Below, in pieces: positions 45,280 to 53,052 of a stretch of DNA of 64,000 nucleotides. Each line of letters begins with the position of its first letter. The first letter of the stretch is position 1. Position numbers and translations under genes: made by a program. Below the pieces are notes generated by a model, which saw nothing but the letters and a program-made list of their open reading frames with translations, had not been told where the DNA came from and did no database searches. The DNA is from Thioflexithrix psekupsensis (GTDB taxonomy: Bacteria; Pseudomonadota; Gammaproteobacteria; Beggiatoales; Beggiatoaceae): positions 310,001 to 374,000 of the forward strand of contig NZ_MSLT01000018.1 of NCBI RefSeq assembly GCF_002149925.1. The letters run 5' to 3'.

Positions 45280-45317
45280 TCATTCCCAAGTGTTGGCTGT
45301 CAGCGGCTTGGGAATGA
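45280..45317 (+). terminator. Hairpin after the NtrC-type gene
   Basis: TCATTCCCAAG (45280-45290) pairs perfectly with CTTGGGAATGA (45307-45317) with a 16-base loop. The tail is A-rich rather than T-rich in this direction, and TTTTCT precedes it, so it would terminate better in the opposite direction. Confidence 0.55.
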
Positions 45318-45360
45318 AATAGAGATAAAAATGACGTGATTTTACGGTATTATACGATTA

Positions 45361-45591
45361 GTGGTAGAGCATAAAGACAGATTAACGCGGTTTGGTTTCA
45401 ACTACTTTAAAGATTTATGGCACGGTGAGATCGTTATCATTAATGAGGTTGCTGATGATGAAAAGGATTTAATGCAAGATTTTGTCTCATTGGTCACGTC
45501 TTTTACTGCTAGATTGTACGGAAGACGGAGAAGTCGCCGTAAAACCGAAGAACTTATTAAGCAATTGGATAAAGATGATGATCACTCTTAA
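45361..45591 (+). pseudogene. C-terminal fragment of an IS607-family serine recombinase (TnpA)
   Basis: The 76 residues match the end of the IS607 serine-family transposase: VEHKDRLTRFGFNYF, then DLMQDFVSLVTSFTARLYGRRRSRRKTEELIKQL. The N-terminal DNA-binding domain and the catalytic serine are missing, so the gene lost about its first 120 codons. Its end overlaps the tnpB start, the normal IS607 arrangement. Confidence 0.85.
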
Positions 45592-46062
45592 AGCGTTTAA
45601 ATGTCGGATATATCCGACAAAACAACAGCTTATACAGTTGAATAAGACCTTTGGTTGTGTGCGAGTGGTGTGGAATTACAATGTAGAAATCTTTAATAAA
45701 TTTGATAAGAACAAGACAGAGCAAGAATCGCCTTTAACTTCTACTTTATTGAGAAAGAAATATGAGTGGATGGGTGAAGTGAGTGCGGCAGCTTTACAAC
45801 AAAAAGAAATGGATTTTAAATCTTTTAAAAAGAATTACTTTTCAAAAAATAGAAAGAAAAAAATAGGTCGTCCTCAATTCAAAACTAAAGACGGCCTTCA
45901 AAGTTTTAGACTGCCCAATCATCGGATAGAACCTTTACTTGCAAAGCGTGCGGATTAGAAATCGATAGAGATTCAAACGCAAGCAAAAACGTGTTAAACG
46001 AAGCATTGAGAGTTATCAATGCTATACGAACGCCGAGCGGATGTCAGACTTTAGCGGTTTAA
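45575..46062 (+). pseudogene. TnpB (IS200/IS605-IS607 OrfB) with internal deletion
   Basis: Begins MMITLKAFKCRIYPTKQQLIQLNKTFGCVRVVWN, the normal TnpB N-terminus, and continues to LQSFRLPNHRI (about 45930). It then jumps, in another frame, to the C-terminal part TFTCKACGLEIDRDSNASKNVLNEAL. That part holds half of the zinc ribbon (CKAC) and the last RuvC motif (DRDSNASKN). About 200 central residues with the other RuvC acids are gone. TnpB proteins are RNA-guided nucleases; this one cannot be active. Together with the tnpA fragment it is a dead IS607-like element. Confidence 0.88.
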
Positions 46063-46160
46063 TCCGTCAAAGCTATCTGCGTTGAAGCGTTTAGAGGAGC
46101 ATAGAGAATTCTTTTCTATGTAAATCGTAACTATCAAAATGGTTTTTTATTGGAGTTAGT

Positions 46161-46565
46161 ATGGATATTAATAAAATTTGTGCGGATGTATTGGCTGATG
46201 TGCCTTCTGCATTAGGCTGTGCCGTGGTGGATTTGGAAAGCGGTTTACTGCTGGGGGTGCATCACCGCGTCAATTATTTAACCCAATCGTATTTAGACAG
46301 CGTGGCAGCCGCTGCGGTGGATATGTTTCGTGGGCGTACGATTATGGCAGTAGAACAAATGTTGTCTAATATTCGCGGTCATGAAGCCTCTCGTATGATT
46401 AAAGAAATTCAAATGACCACTGAAAATACTTATCATTTTATGGCGATTGTTCCTGAAAAACCTTCTGCCTTATTGGTATTAATCACGGATAAAAAAGCCA
46501 ATTTGGGGATGGGTTGGGCTGCGGTGCGTCGTTCTTTACCGAATATTGCGCCGTTGTGTCCTTGA
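46161..46565 (+). CDS. Roadblock/LC7 domain protein
   Basis: A 134-residue single-domain protein. The opening helix (ICADVLADVPSALGCAVVDLESGLLLG) and later strands (YHFMAIVPEKPSALLVLITDKKANLGM) fit the roadblock/LC7 fold, which in bacteria often acts as a regulator of small Ras-like GTPases (MglB type). No MglA-type GTPase is adjacent; the nearest GTPase is MnmE, which is unlikely to be its partner. GGAG lies 9 bases before ATG 46161. Confidence 0.75.
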   Translation: MDINKICADVLADVPSALGCAVVDLESGLLLGVHHRVNYLTQSYLDSVAAAAVDMFRGRTIMAVEQMLSNIRGHEASRMIKEIQMTTENTYHFMAIVPEKPSALLVLITDKKANLGMGWAAVRRSLPNIAPLCP

Positions 46566-46599
46566 GGTTTATATTTGATTGACGATGGAGTGAAAAACG

Positions 46600-47007
46600 A
46601 TGCGATTCTTCATAATAGGCATAAATTTGTTATTGCTGTTATCCCTGCAATTGGCTTTTGCACAAACAGCCGCTCCTGATTCCAGAGCCGCAGTCATTAC
46701 CTTGCTCAACGAGGCTAAGGCCGCTTACGAACAAGGACAAAATGAACAAGCCGCAGCGGCATTAGAGCGGGCTTTGCGCATTGATCCGCGTAATCCAGCT
46801 TTATGGCATAATTTAGCAGGTGTGCGTTTGCAACAAGAAGATTGGATGCGTGCGGCTAATTTAGCGGCTAAATCCAATTCTTTAGCCAGTGATAACAAAT
46901 GGTTGCGGGTGCGTAATTGGGTGTTAATTGCTTTGGCGTGTGAGGCGATGTCCAATATGGAATGCACAATGGAAGCCCGTAGTCGGGCGCGTGCTTTGGC
47001 GAATTAA
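46600..47007 (+). CDS. Small exported TPR-repeat protein
   Basis: A 135-residue protein with a signal peptide (about 1-22, LLLLLSLQLAFAQ) and one to two TPR units (AAVITLLNEAKAAYEQGQNEQAAAALERALRIDPRNPALWHNLAGVRLQQEDWMRAANLA). It is probably periplasmic and acts by protein contact. It ends one base before the mnmE start, so both are likely on one mRNA. Confidence 0.75.
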   Translation: MRFFIIGINLLLLLSLQLAFAQTAAPDSRAAVITLLNEAKAAYEQGQNEQAAAALERALRIDPRNPALWHNLAGVRLQQEDWMRAANLAAKSNSLASDNKWLRVRNWVLIALACEAMSNMECTMEARSRARALAN

Positions 47008-47008
47008 T

Positions 47009-48373
47009 ATGTCACTGACCAGCGATACATTGGATGAATTAGAGGCGGCATTAGATACCATTGCCGCGATTGCTACGCCGTTGGGACGGGGGGGAATTGG
47101 GGTGGTGCGGGTGTCGGGTTCAGCAGTGCCACAGATTGCACAGAAATTATTGGGGAAAACGCCGCCGCCGCGTCAAGCTCTGTATAGCGATTTTCGTGCA
47201 GGCAATGGTGAATTGTTGGATCAAGGGATTGCGTTATTTTTTCCCGCACCTCATTCTTTTACAGGCGAGCATGTGCTTGAATTGCAAGGACATGGTGGAC
47301 TTGTGGTGATGGATCAATTGTTACAAGCCACTTTGGAATGTGGCGCACGAGTGGCGCGGCCGGGCGAATTTTCCGAACGCGCTTTTTTAAATGGCAAATT
47401 AGATTTGGCGCAAGCAGAAGCGATTGCTGATTTAATTGACAGTGCTTCGGTGCAAGCGGCGCGTTGTGCGTTGCGTTCTTTGCAGGGTGTTTTTTCGCAA
47501 CATATTAATGAATTGGTGCAATTATTAATTGAATTGCGCACTTATATTGAAGCGGGAATTGATTTTGTTGAAGAGGAAATTGATTTATTATCAGATGGAA
47601 TGGTTGCGCAAAAAATAAACGCTTTATTACAACAAATAGAACTTATTTTTTCTCAAGCGCAACAAGGTTTTTTATTAAAAGAAGGAATGCACTTGGTATT
47701 AGTGGGTGCGCCGAATGTGGGCAAATCAAGTTTATTAAATAGGTTGGCTGGGCGAGAAACCGCAATTGTCACGCCCATCGCAGGAACAACACGGGATTTA
47801 GTGCGCGATCAAATTTTGTTAGACGGGATGCCCTTGCATATTATTGACACCGCTGGACTACGCGAAACAGAAGATATTGTGGAAAAACAAGGCATTGAAC
47901 GCACTCGGCGCGTCATGTCCGAAGCGGATTTAGTGATTGTTTTACTCGACGACCGTCATCCTGAAGATGTGGCCGAAACGGAATTATTACAACAATTAAA
48001 AATAAAACCGTTATTGGTGCGTAATAAAATCGATTTAAGCGGACATGCAGCGGGTTTAACTCCGGAAGGGGTTTTATATCTTTCTGCCAAAACGGGAGAA
48101 GGCATCGCCGAATTAAAAGATTATTTACGGCGACAAATGGGCTTGAGTGTGCAAAGTGAAGGGCATTTTATGGCGCGTCGCCGTCATTTAACCGCTTTAT
48201 CTACGGCAAAAGAAGCTTTAAATAATAGCTTAAATTATGTGCAATTGCGCCATAGCGAGTTATTGGCTGAAGAATTGCGTTTAGCGCAATTGGCATTAAG
48301 CGAAATTACAGGAGCTTTTACAGCCGATGATTTATTGGGAGAGATATTTTCTAGTTTTTGTATTGGGAAATAG
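47009..48373 (+). CDS. mnmE: tRNA modification GTPase MnmE
   Basis: With MnmG, makes cmnm5U at the wobble base of certain tRNAs. 454 residues, normal size. The N-terminal folate-binding domain begins DTIAAIATPLGRGGIGVVRVSG; the G domain has GAPNVGKSSLLN, GTTRDLVRD, DTAGLRE and NKID; the protein ends in the catalytic CIGK. ATG 47009 is used because longer forms overlap the TPR gene. The usual neighbours yidC and rnpA are not here. Confidence 0.96.
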   Translation: MSLTSDTLDELEAALDTIAAIATPLGRGGIGVVRVSGSAVPQIAQKLLGKTPPPRQALYSDFRAGNGELLDQGIALFFPAPHSFTGEHVLELQGHGGLVVMDQLLQATLECGARVARPGEFSERAFLNGKLDLAQAEAIADLIDSASVQAARCALRSLQGVFSQHINELVQLLIELRTYIEAGIDFVEEEIDLLSDGMVAQKINALLQQIELIFSQAQQGFLLKEGMHLVLVGAPNVGKSSLLNRLAGRETAIVTPIAGTTRDLVRDQILLDGMPLHIIDTAGLRETEDIVEKQGIERTRRVMSEADLVIVLLDDRHPEDVAETELLQQLKIKPLLVRNKIDLSGHAAGLTPEGVLYLSAKTGEGIAELKDYLRRQMGLSVQSEGHFMARRRHLTALSTAKEALNNSLNYVQLRHSELLAEELRLAQLALSEITGAFTADDLLGEIFSSFCIGK

Positions 48374-48391
48374 AGAATTTGGCGCGAATTA

Positions 48392-49732
48392 TTAATTTTT
48401 ATCAAAATAACGTACTAATAACGCATTTTTAACGCCATGCTCTCCCACAGACAACGGATTTTTACAATAAACCCAATGCCCTGACCCCGGTGCGACTTCT
48501 ATCGTTTCTCCGCGTTCATTTTCCAACTGGGTTAAAGTAAAACGCACATTTCCGTATGGTGACATTAATTCTAAATTATCCCCTACCGCAAAACGATTTT
48601 TTACATCAATTTTAAGGCGATTTTTATCCGTTTGATACTCAACAATTTCACCAACAAATTGTTGTTGTTCACTGCTAGAACTGCCTTGTAAATAATTCTG
48701 ATATTCGTCGTGAACATGGCGACGATAAAAGCCTTCGGTATAGCCGCGACTGGCTAATTTTTCTAATTCTAACATTAATTCTCGATTAAACTCCCGTCCT
48801 GCGACGGCATCATCAATGGCTTGGCGATACACTTGGGCTGTGCGTGCTACGTAGTAAAATGATTTCGTGCGTCCTTCGATTTTTAGACTGTCCACACCAA
48901 TTTCTGCCAAACGTTGAACATGTTGTACCGCACGTAAGTCTTTGGAATTCATAATATAAGTGCCATGTTCATCTTCAAAGGCGGGCATCCATTCATCGGG
49001 GCGCGTGCGTTCGGCTAGCAAAAACATTTGATCGGTGGTTTCTCCCGCGCCCAATTGGGGCAAAGGCTTGGCGAGGGCTTGAATATCGCCGCTATCGGTT
49101 TCCTGCGCGGGCTGCGCGGCATAATCCCAACGACAGGCATTGGTACACGTGCCTTGATTGGGATCGCGGTGATTCATGTAACCTGACAGTAAACATCGTC
49201 CTGAATACGCAATACACAGCGCACCATGCACAAAAACTTCTAATTCCATTTCAGGACATTGTTGGCGAATTTCTTCAATTTCTTCTAAAGACAATTCCCG
49301 TGACAATATCACTCGTGTTAATCCCACTTTTTGCCAAAATTTAACCGCTGCATAATTCACCGCATTGGCTTGAACGGATAAATGAACAGGCATTTCTGGC
49401 CAACGTTCTCGAATTAAATCAATAAGACCTGGATCCGCCATAATCAGTGCATCAGGTTTTAATGCAATGACTTCAGCCATATCGTGTAAAAAAGTTTTAA
49501 TTTTACTGTTATGCGGTAAAATATTGGTGGCTAAATAAAATTTTTTCTTTTGTTGATGCGCCTCGCTAATGGCCGCGGCTAATGTTTCTAAACGATTAAA
49601 ATCATTATTGCGCACGCGCAAACTATAACGCGGCTGCCCCGCATAAACCGCATCCGCACCATAAGCAAACGCATAACGCATATTTTTTAATGTTCCCGCA
49701 GGGGAAAGTAATTCAGGTTTAATCATGGTCAA
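48392..49732 (-). CDS. trhP: tRNA hydroxylation protein TrhP (YegQ, peptidase U32 family)
   Basis: A 446-residue U32-family protein that supports prephenate-dependent ho5U formation at tRNA position 34. Diagnostic blocks are ELLSPAGTLKNMRYAFAYGADAVYAGQPRYSLR, the cysteine-rich Fe-S region ALCIAYSGRCLLSGYMNHRDPNQGTCTNACRW, and LKIEGRTKSFYYVA. Converges with mnmE, another wobble-modification gene, leaving 18 bases between them. Confidence 0.9.
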   Translation of the reverse strand: MTMIKPELLSPAGTLKNMRYAFAYGADAVYAGQPRYSLRVRNNDFNRLETLAAAISEAHQQKKKFYLATNILPHNSKIKTFLHDMAEVIALKPDALIMADPGLIDLIRERWPEMPVHLSVQANAVNYAAVKFWQKVGLTRVILSRELSLEEIEEIRQQCPEMELEVFVHGALCIAYSGRCLLSGYMNHRDPNQGTCTNACRWDYAAQPAQETDSGDIQALAKPLPQLGAGETTDQMFLLAERTRPDEWMPAFEDEHGTYIMNSKDLRAVQHVQRLAEIGVDSLKIEGRTKSFYYVARTAQVYRQAIDDAVAGREFNRELMLELEKLASRGYTEGFYRRHVHDEYQNYLQGSSSSEQQQFVGEIVEYQTDKNRLKIDVKNRFAVGDNLELMSPYGNVRFTLTQLENERGETIEVAPGSGHWVYCKNPLSVGEHGVKNALLVRYFDKN

Positions 49733-49944
49733 TGTCTGAATAAAATAATTTGAAATATTAGTATTTTTACCGATAACAGGGTAAAAAGAGTTTTGTCAGT
49801 ATAGACTAATTATATCGTTATTTCCACTAAAACTGTTATAATATAAAAGGATAAACAAAAAGCGAAGATTTAGGAAACTTAAAAAAATCCTATTTAATTA
49901 TTAAACAAAAATATAAAATCAACGAATTGACTTAAAAAACAGGA

Positions 49945-50904
49945 ATGAAAATATTTAAAACCATAGATTTATTTGCAGGTATTGGAGGGATACGGTTGGG
50001 ATTTGAGGCTTGTGGATGTGAAAATGTGTTTACTTCTGAGTGGGATAAAGATGCTCAAGCCATGTACGAGGCGAATTTTGGAGAAAAACCACTTGGTGAT
50101 ATTACACAAATTATTCCCCACAATATACCCGATCATGATATTTTATTGGCAGGGTTTCCTTGTCAACCTTTTTCTATTATTGGAAATAGACAAGGTTTTA
50201 CGGATACTCGCGGGACTTTATTTTTTAATATCGAAGAAATTTTGAGAATAAAAATGCCCTATGCTTTCTTATTAGAAAATGTAAAGCAACTTCGCACGCA
50301 TGATAATGGTAGAACTTTTAAAATTATCTTGAGTCAATTAAAATCATTAGGTTATTTCGTACATTATACTGTGCTTAATGCCTTGGATTTTGGTCTGCCT
50401 CAAAAAAGAGAAAGAACAATCATTGTTGGTTTTAAAGAAAATATTAATTTTTCATTTCCCAAACCGACAGGTAAGTTTATTTCACTGGCTGAAATAGTAG
50501 AGCCTGATTGTCAAGTAGATAAAAAATATTTTGCTTCAGAATATATTATCCAAAAGCGGCTTAATCATCTGAAAAGTGAGCCTTTTTATCCTTCTATTTG
50601 GCACGAAAATAAGGGAGGCAATATTTCGGTACTGCCTTTTTCTTGTGCTTTGCGGGCGGGAGGGTCTTATAACTATCTGTTAGTCAACGGAAAACGCCGA
50701 CCAACTGAAAGAGAAATGTTAAGATTACAGGGTTTTCCAGAAAATTTTATCATCAATGTCAATTACGCAGCAATGCGAAAATTAGCGGGCAATAGCGTAG
50801 CCGTTCCTGTTTTCAAAGCCGTAGCCAAACAAATGATCAAGGCGATGCAACACCCAAAAATCACGCAAGAACCTGAGCAACTTTCTATTTTGACTCCTGT
50901 TTGA
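49945..50904 (+). CDS. DNA (cytosine-5) methyltransferase of a HaeII-like system
   Basis: A 319-residue C5 methyltransferase with all core motifs in order: I (DLFAGIGGIRLGFE), IV with catalytic C73 (GFPCQPFSIIG), VI (ENVKQL), VIII (QKRERTIIVGF), IX (RRPTEREMLRLQGFP) and X (AGNSVAVPVFKAVA). The spacing to the downstream endonuclease gene is 9 bases, so it should protect the host at the same sequence. If the endonuclease is HaeII-like, the target would be RGCGCY; that is inference. Confidence 0.92.
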   Translation: MKIFKTIDLFAGIGGIRLGFEACGCENVFTSEWDKDAQAMYEANFGEKPLGDITQIIPHNIPDHDILLAGFPCQPFSIIGNRQGFTDTRGTLFFNIEEILRIKMPYAFLLENVKQLRTHDNGRTFKIILSQLKSLGYFVHYTVLNALDFGLPQKRERTIIVGFKENINFSFPKPTGKFISLAEIVEPDCQVDKKYFASEYIIQKRLNHLKSEPFYPSIWHENKGGNISVLPFSCALRAGGSYNYLLVNGKRRPTEREMLRLQGFPENFIINVNYAAMRKLAGNSVAVPVFKAVAKQMIKAMQHPKITQEPEQLSILTPV

Positions 50905-50913
50905 CCGCCAAAG

Positions 50914-51975
50914 ATGAATCTACAACAAGCCAAGCAGTCTTTAGACAAAGTAATTAATAAATCAAGGGTTCATCTGTATAAACCCATACAAATCGCCGAA
51001 ATTTTGCACCGAGACAGAACTCAAAAAGACATCACATTGACTGATTTAGAAACCTATCGTAATCCGTCTAAAAAATGGCGAGACATCATTTGTTTGCAAT
51101 TTTTAGGTAGAACAAGCACTTCTTCTGCTCGTTATCAGGATGATGTTTTTAATGAAAACGCCATTCCGCCGAATGTTTTGGCCTATTTAGGGCAAGAAAA
51201 TAGGCAAAAGAATGGCATTGTAGAGGCCTATATTTACAGACGTTTTGCGGCGCGTTTTTCACAAATGTCGAGTGCTTTGGCTTATTGCACTGAGCATAAT
51301 AAAAACAATTTTCAACTCAGCGAATTCCTTGCTTTATTTCGGGCAGAAGCAGGTTTAAGACGAAGCATAGATAAGATTTATGAAATCGTTATTTTTTCGC
51401 TGTTCTCAGCCATTACAGAAGCCATGGAATTGAGCGTTGAAGTTTCATATAATCCTGAAAAAGTAAGCATATTAACCGAGTTTCAGGATTTTGCAGAAAA
51501 TATTTTGAATTTGAGCAAGGATATAAATCGTTTTAAAACTAAGGCAAGAATTTATCGAATGGGCGTAACTAATGCGGCTGATAAGGGTTTGGATATGTGG
51601 GCGAATTTCGGCTTGGCTATCCAAATCAAACACCTTTCATTAAGTGAAGAATTAGCAGAAGATATTATAGGTTCTATTACAGCAGATCGAATTGTGATTG
51701 TTTGTAAAAGTGCAGAACAGAAAGTAATTGTGTCACTGCTCAATCAAATTGGTTGGAAATCAAAAATACAGGCTATTGTCACTGAAACTGACTTGCTCAA
51801 TTGGTATGAAAAAGCGTTGCGCAGCGTCCATAGTCATCTCCTTGGTGAAAAAATTTTGGATATTCTGAATCAAGAAATCAAAATAGAGTTTCCTACTACT
51901 GAAAATCAAGAGTTCGAGAAATTTTATAAATACAGAGGTTACGACAAATTAAGCGATGAGTTTTGGTCAGTATAA
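50914..51975 (+). CDS. Type II restriction endonuclease, HaeII family (likely)
   Basis: A 353-residue protein with the opening KQSLDKVINKSRVHLYKPIQIAEIL, KKWRDIICLQFLGR.STSSARYQDD and GLRRSIDKIYEIVIFSLFSA. I recognise these as the HaeII restriction endonuclease family by resemblance of N-terminal segments and overall size. No standard PD-(D/E)xK motif stands out by eye. It is directly downstream of a C5 methyltransferase, which supports the assignment. It is intact, so unlike the other two modules nearby this one may be functional. Confidence 0.75.
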   Translation: MNLQQAKQSLDKVINKSRVHLYKPIQIAEILHRDRTQKDITLTDLETYRNPSKKWRDIICLQFLGRTSTSSARYQDDVFNENAIPPNVLAYLGQENRQKNGIVEAYIYRRFAARFSQMSSALAYCTEHNKNNFQLSEFLALFRAEAGLRRSIDKIYEIVIFSLFSAITEAMELSVEVSYNPEKVSILTEFQDFAENILNLSKDINRFKTKARIYRMGVTNAADKGLDMWANFGLAIQIKHLSLSEELAEDIIGSITADRIVIVCKSAEQKVIVSLLNQIGWKSKIQAIVTETDLLNWYEKALRSVHSHLLGEKILDILNQEIKIEFPTTENQEFEKFYKYRGYDKLSDEFWSV

Positions 51976-52073
51976 AAATAGGGATTGGGTTTTGTGCTTA
52001 TTTGTCAAATCAAAATTCATTTTTATATCCTTTTGCATAAAGTTCTTAAATAACCTAATTATTTCAAAAATAA

Positions 52074-52370
52074 TTACTGAATTTTTTGATACGCTTGCAG
52101 GATGATATTTTTAAACGAGTCAGAAAGTAATGACCAATCTGCAATATCTACGCGAATAGGTAAATCGGATTCGCTAAATGCTTCTTTTAATAAGCCATAT
52201 AAAGAGCTGTCTATGGGTTGCTCTGTGATTAATACTAAATCTAAATCCGAAAATGGTTTTAATCCACGTTGATGCACCCGCGAACCAAAAGCCCAGACTT
52301 CATATTCTGGCACTTGTTGCTGCAATATGGTGCGCACTTCGTCTAAATACTTCGCATCTAAGTGTATCAT
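52074..52370 (-). CDS. MNT-type nucleotidyltransferase (HI0073-like antitoxin)
   Basis: A 98-residue minimal nucleotidyltransferase. The catalytic pattern is GSRV (residues 28-31, EVWAFGSRVHQRG) followed by SDLDLVL, then IRVDIADW supplying the third acid. In HEPN-MNT pairs this protein neutralises the HEPN toxin, in some cases by adenylylating it. Its start overlaps the end of the HEPN gene by 4 bases. That partner is broken by a MITE (52557-52748), so the MNT gene may no longer be needed. Confidence 0.85.
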   Translation of the reverse strand: MIHLDAKYLDEVRTILQQQVPEYEVWAFGSRVHQRGLKPFSDLDLVLITEQPIDSSLYGLLKEAFSESDLPIRVDIADWSLLSDSFKNIILQAYQKIQ

Positions 52371-52953
52371 GAATTTCTTTGCTGCAAATTTTGTAATAAC
52401 TGCTTGGCATCATCAATAAATAGGACTGCCGTTTTGTAAACTTGGATGGCTTTGGTTTCGTCATAAGTATGCGCGGTAATATTGCGTTGTCTTCTGTATT
52501 CAAACCATGCTTCTGGATCACTGATTAAATCGCGTTCAGCCGCCGCTCTCATCATATAGCAAGATGATGTGATTTATAAAACCTTTATTTTGTCAGAATC
52601 AGAATTTACAGAATTAAATAATTTTCAAAATTTATTCTTGCAAGTCATTTATTTTAAACAGATTTTTTATTCTTTAATTCTGAAAATCCTAAAATTCTGT
52701 AAATTCTGATTCTGACAGAAAAATTTTATGAATGACTTAATTTTGGTATATCTTTAAAACCCATCACATCAACCGGAGTCGGTGAGTCTATTTCCAGTTG
52801 ACGCTTCATCATTTTCCAAGAAAGTTCATAGGAATATTCAAAACGTTGAATAACACTATCTCGTATTTCCGTATCTTCGGGTACGCTTTTCGAGCGTTCA
52901 ATAGCGCGTTCTAAACTGTCTAATGCTTTTGTTAAAGTGCTTAAATCAAGCAT
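52367..52953 (-). pseudogene. HEPN-type protein (HI0074-like), split by MITE A
   Basis: The N-terminal part (52953 to about 52749) reads MLDLSTLTKALDSLERAI...VIQRFEYSYELSWKMMK...VDVMGFKD. The rest (52554 to 52367) reads MMRAAAERDLISDPEAWFEYRRQRNITAHTYDETKA. These are the two halves of an HI0074-family HEPN protein; the RNITAH motif (Rx4H) matches the HEPN ribonuclease signature. Removing the element at 52557-52748 and one TA gives ...GFKDMMRAAAERD in frame, a 130-residue protein of normal size. The insertion destroyed it cleanly. Confidence 0.9.
52557..52748. mobile_element. MITE family A, copy 3 (192 bp) inside the HEPN gene
   Basis: Inverted relative to copy 2. Its outer end on the minus strand reads TACCAAAATTAAGTCATTCA, and the other end is slightly degenerate (TTGCTA). 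TA lies outside both ends (52555-52556 and 52749-52750). It has both 25-base inner inverted repeats starting TGTCAGAATCAG. The first 11 bases of the intact end are identical to the right end of the IS630 element at 39814-40944. Confidence 0.88.
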
Positions 52954-52988
52954 TTTTTTTCCGTTTAATGATTTGTTTAATCAATAAT

Positions 52989-53037
52989 AAATTCAGAATC
53001 AGAATTTCAGATTACTCTTTAAATTCTGATTCTGACA
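52989..53037. repeat. Short derivative of MITE family A
   Basis: A 49-base palindrome: AATTCAGAATCAGAATTTCA, a short loop, then TTAAATTCTGATTCTGACA. It resembles only the inner inverted repeats of family A, with no outer ends. It lies upstream of the HEPN gene and downstream of the VWA gene. Confidence 0.6.
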
Positions 53038-53052
53038 AAAATAAATAATTCC

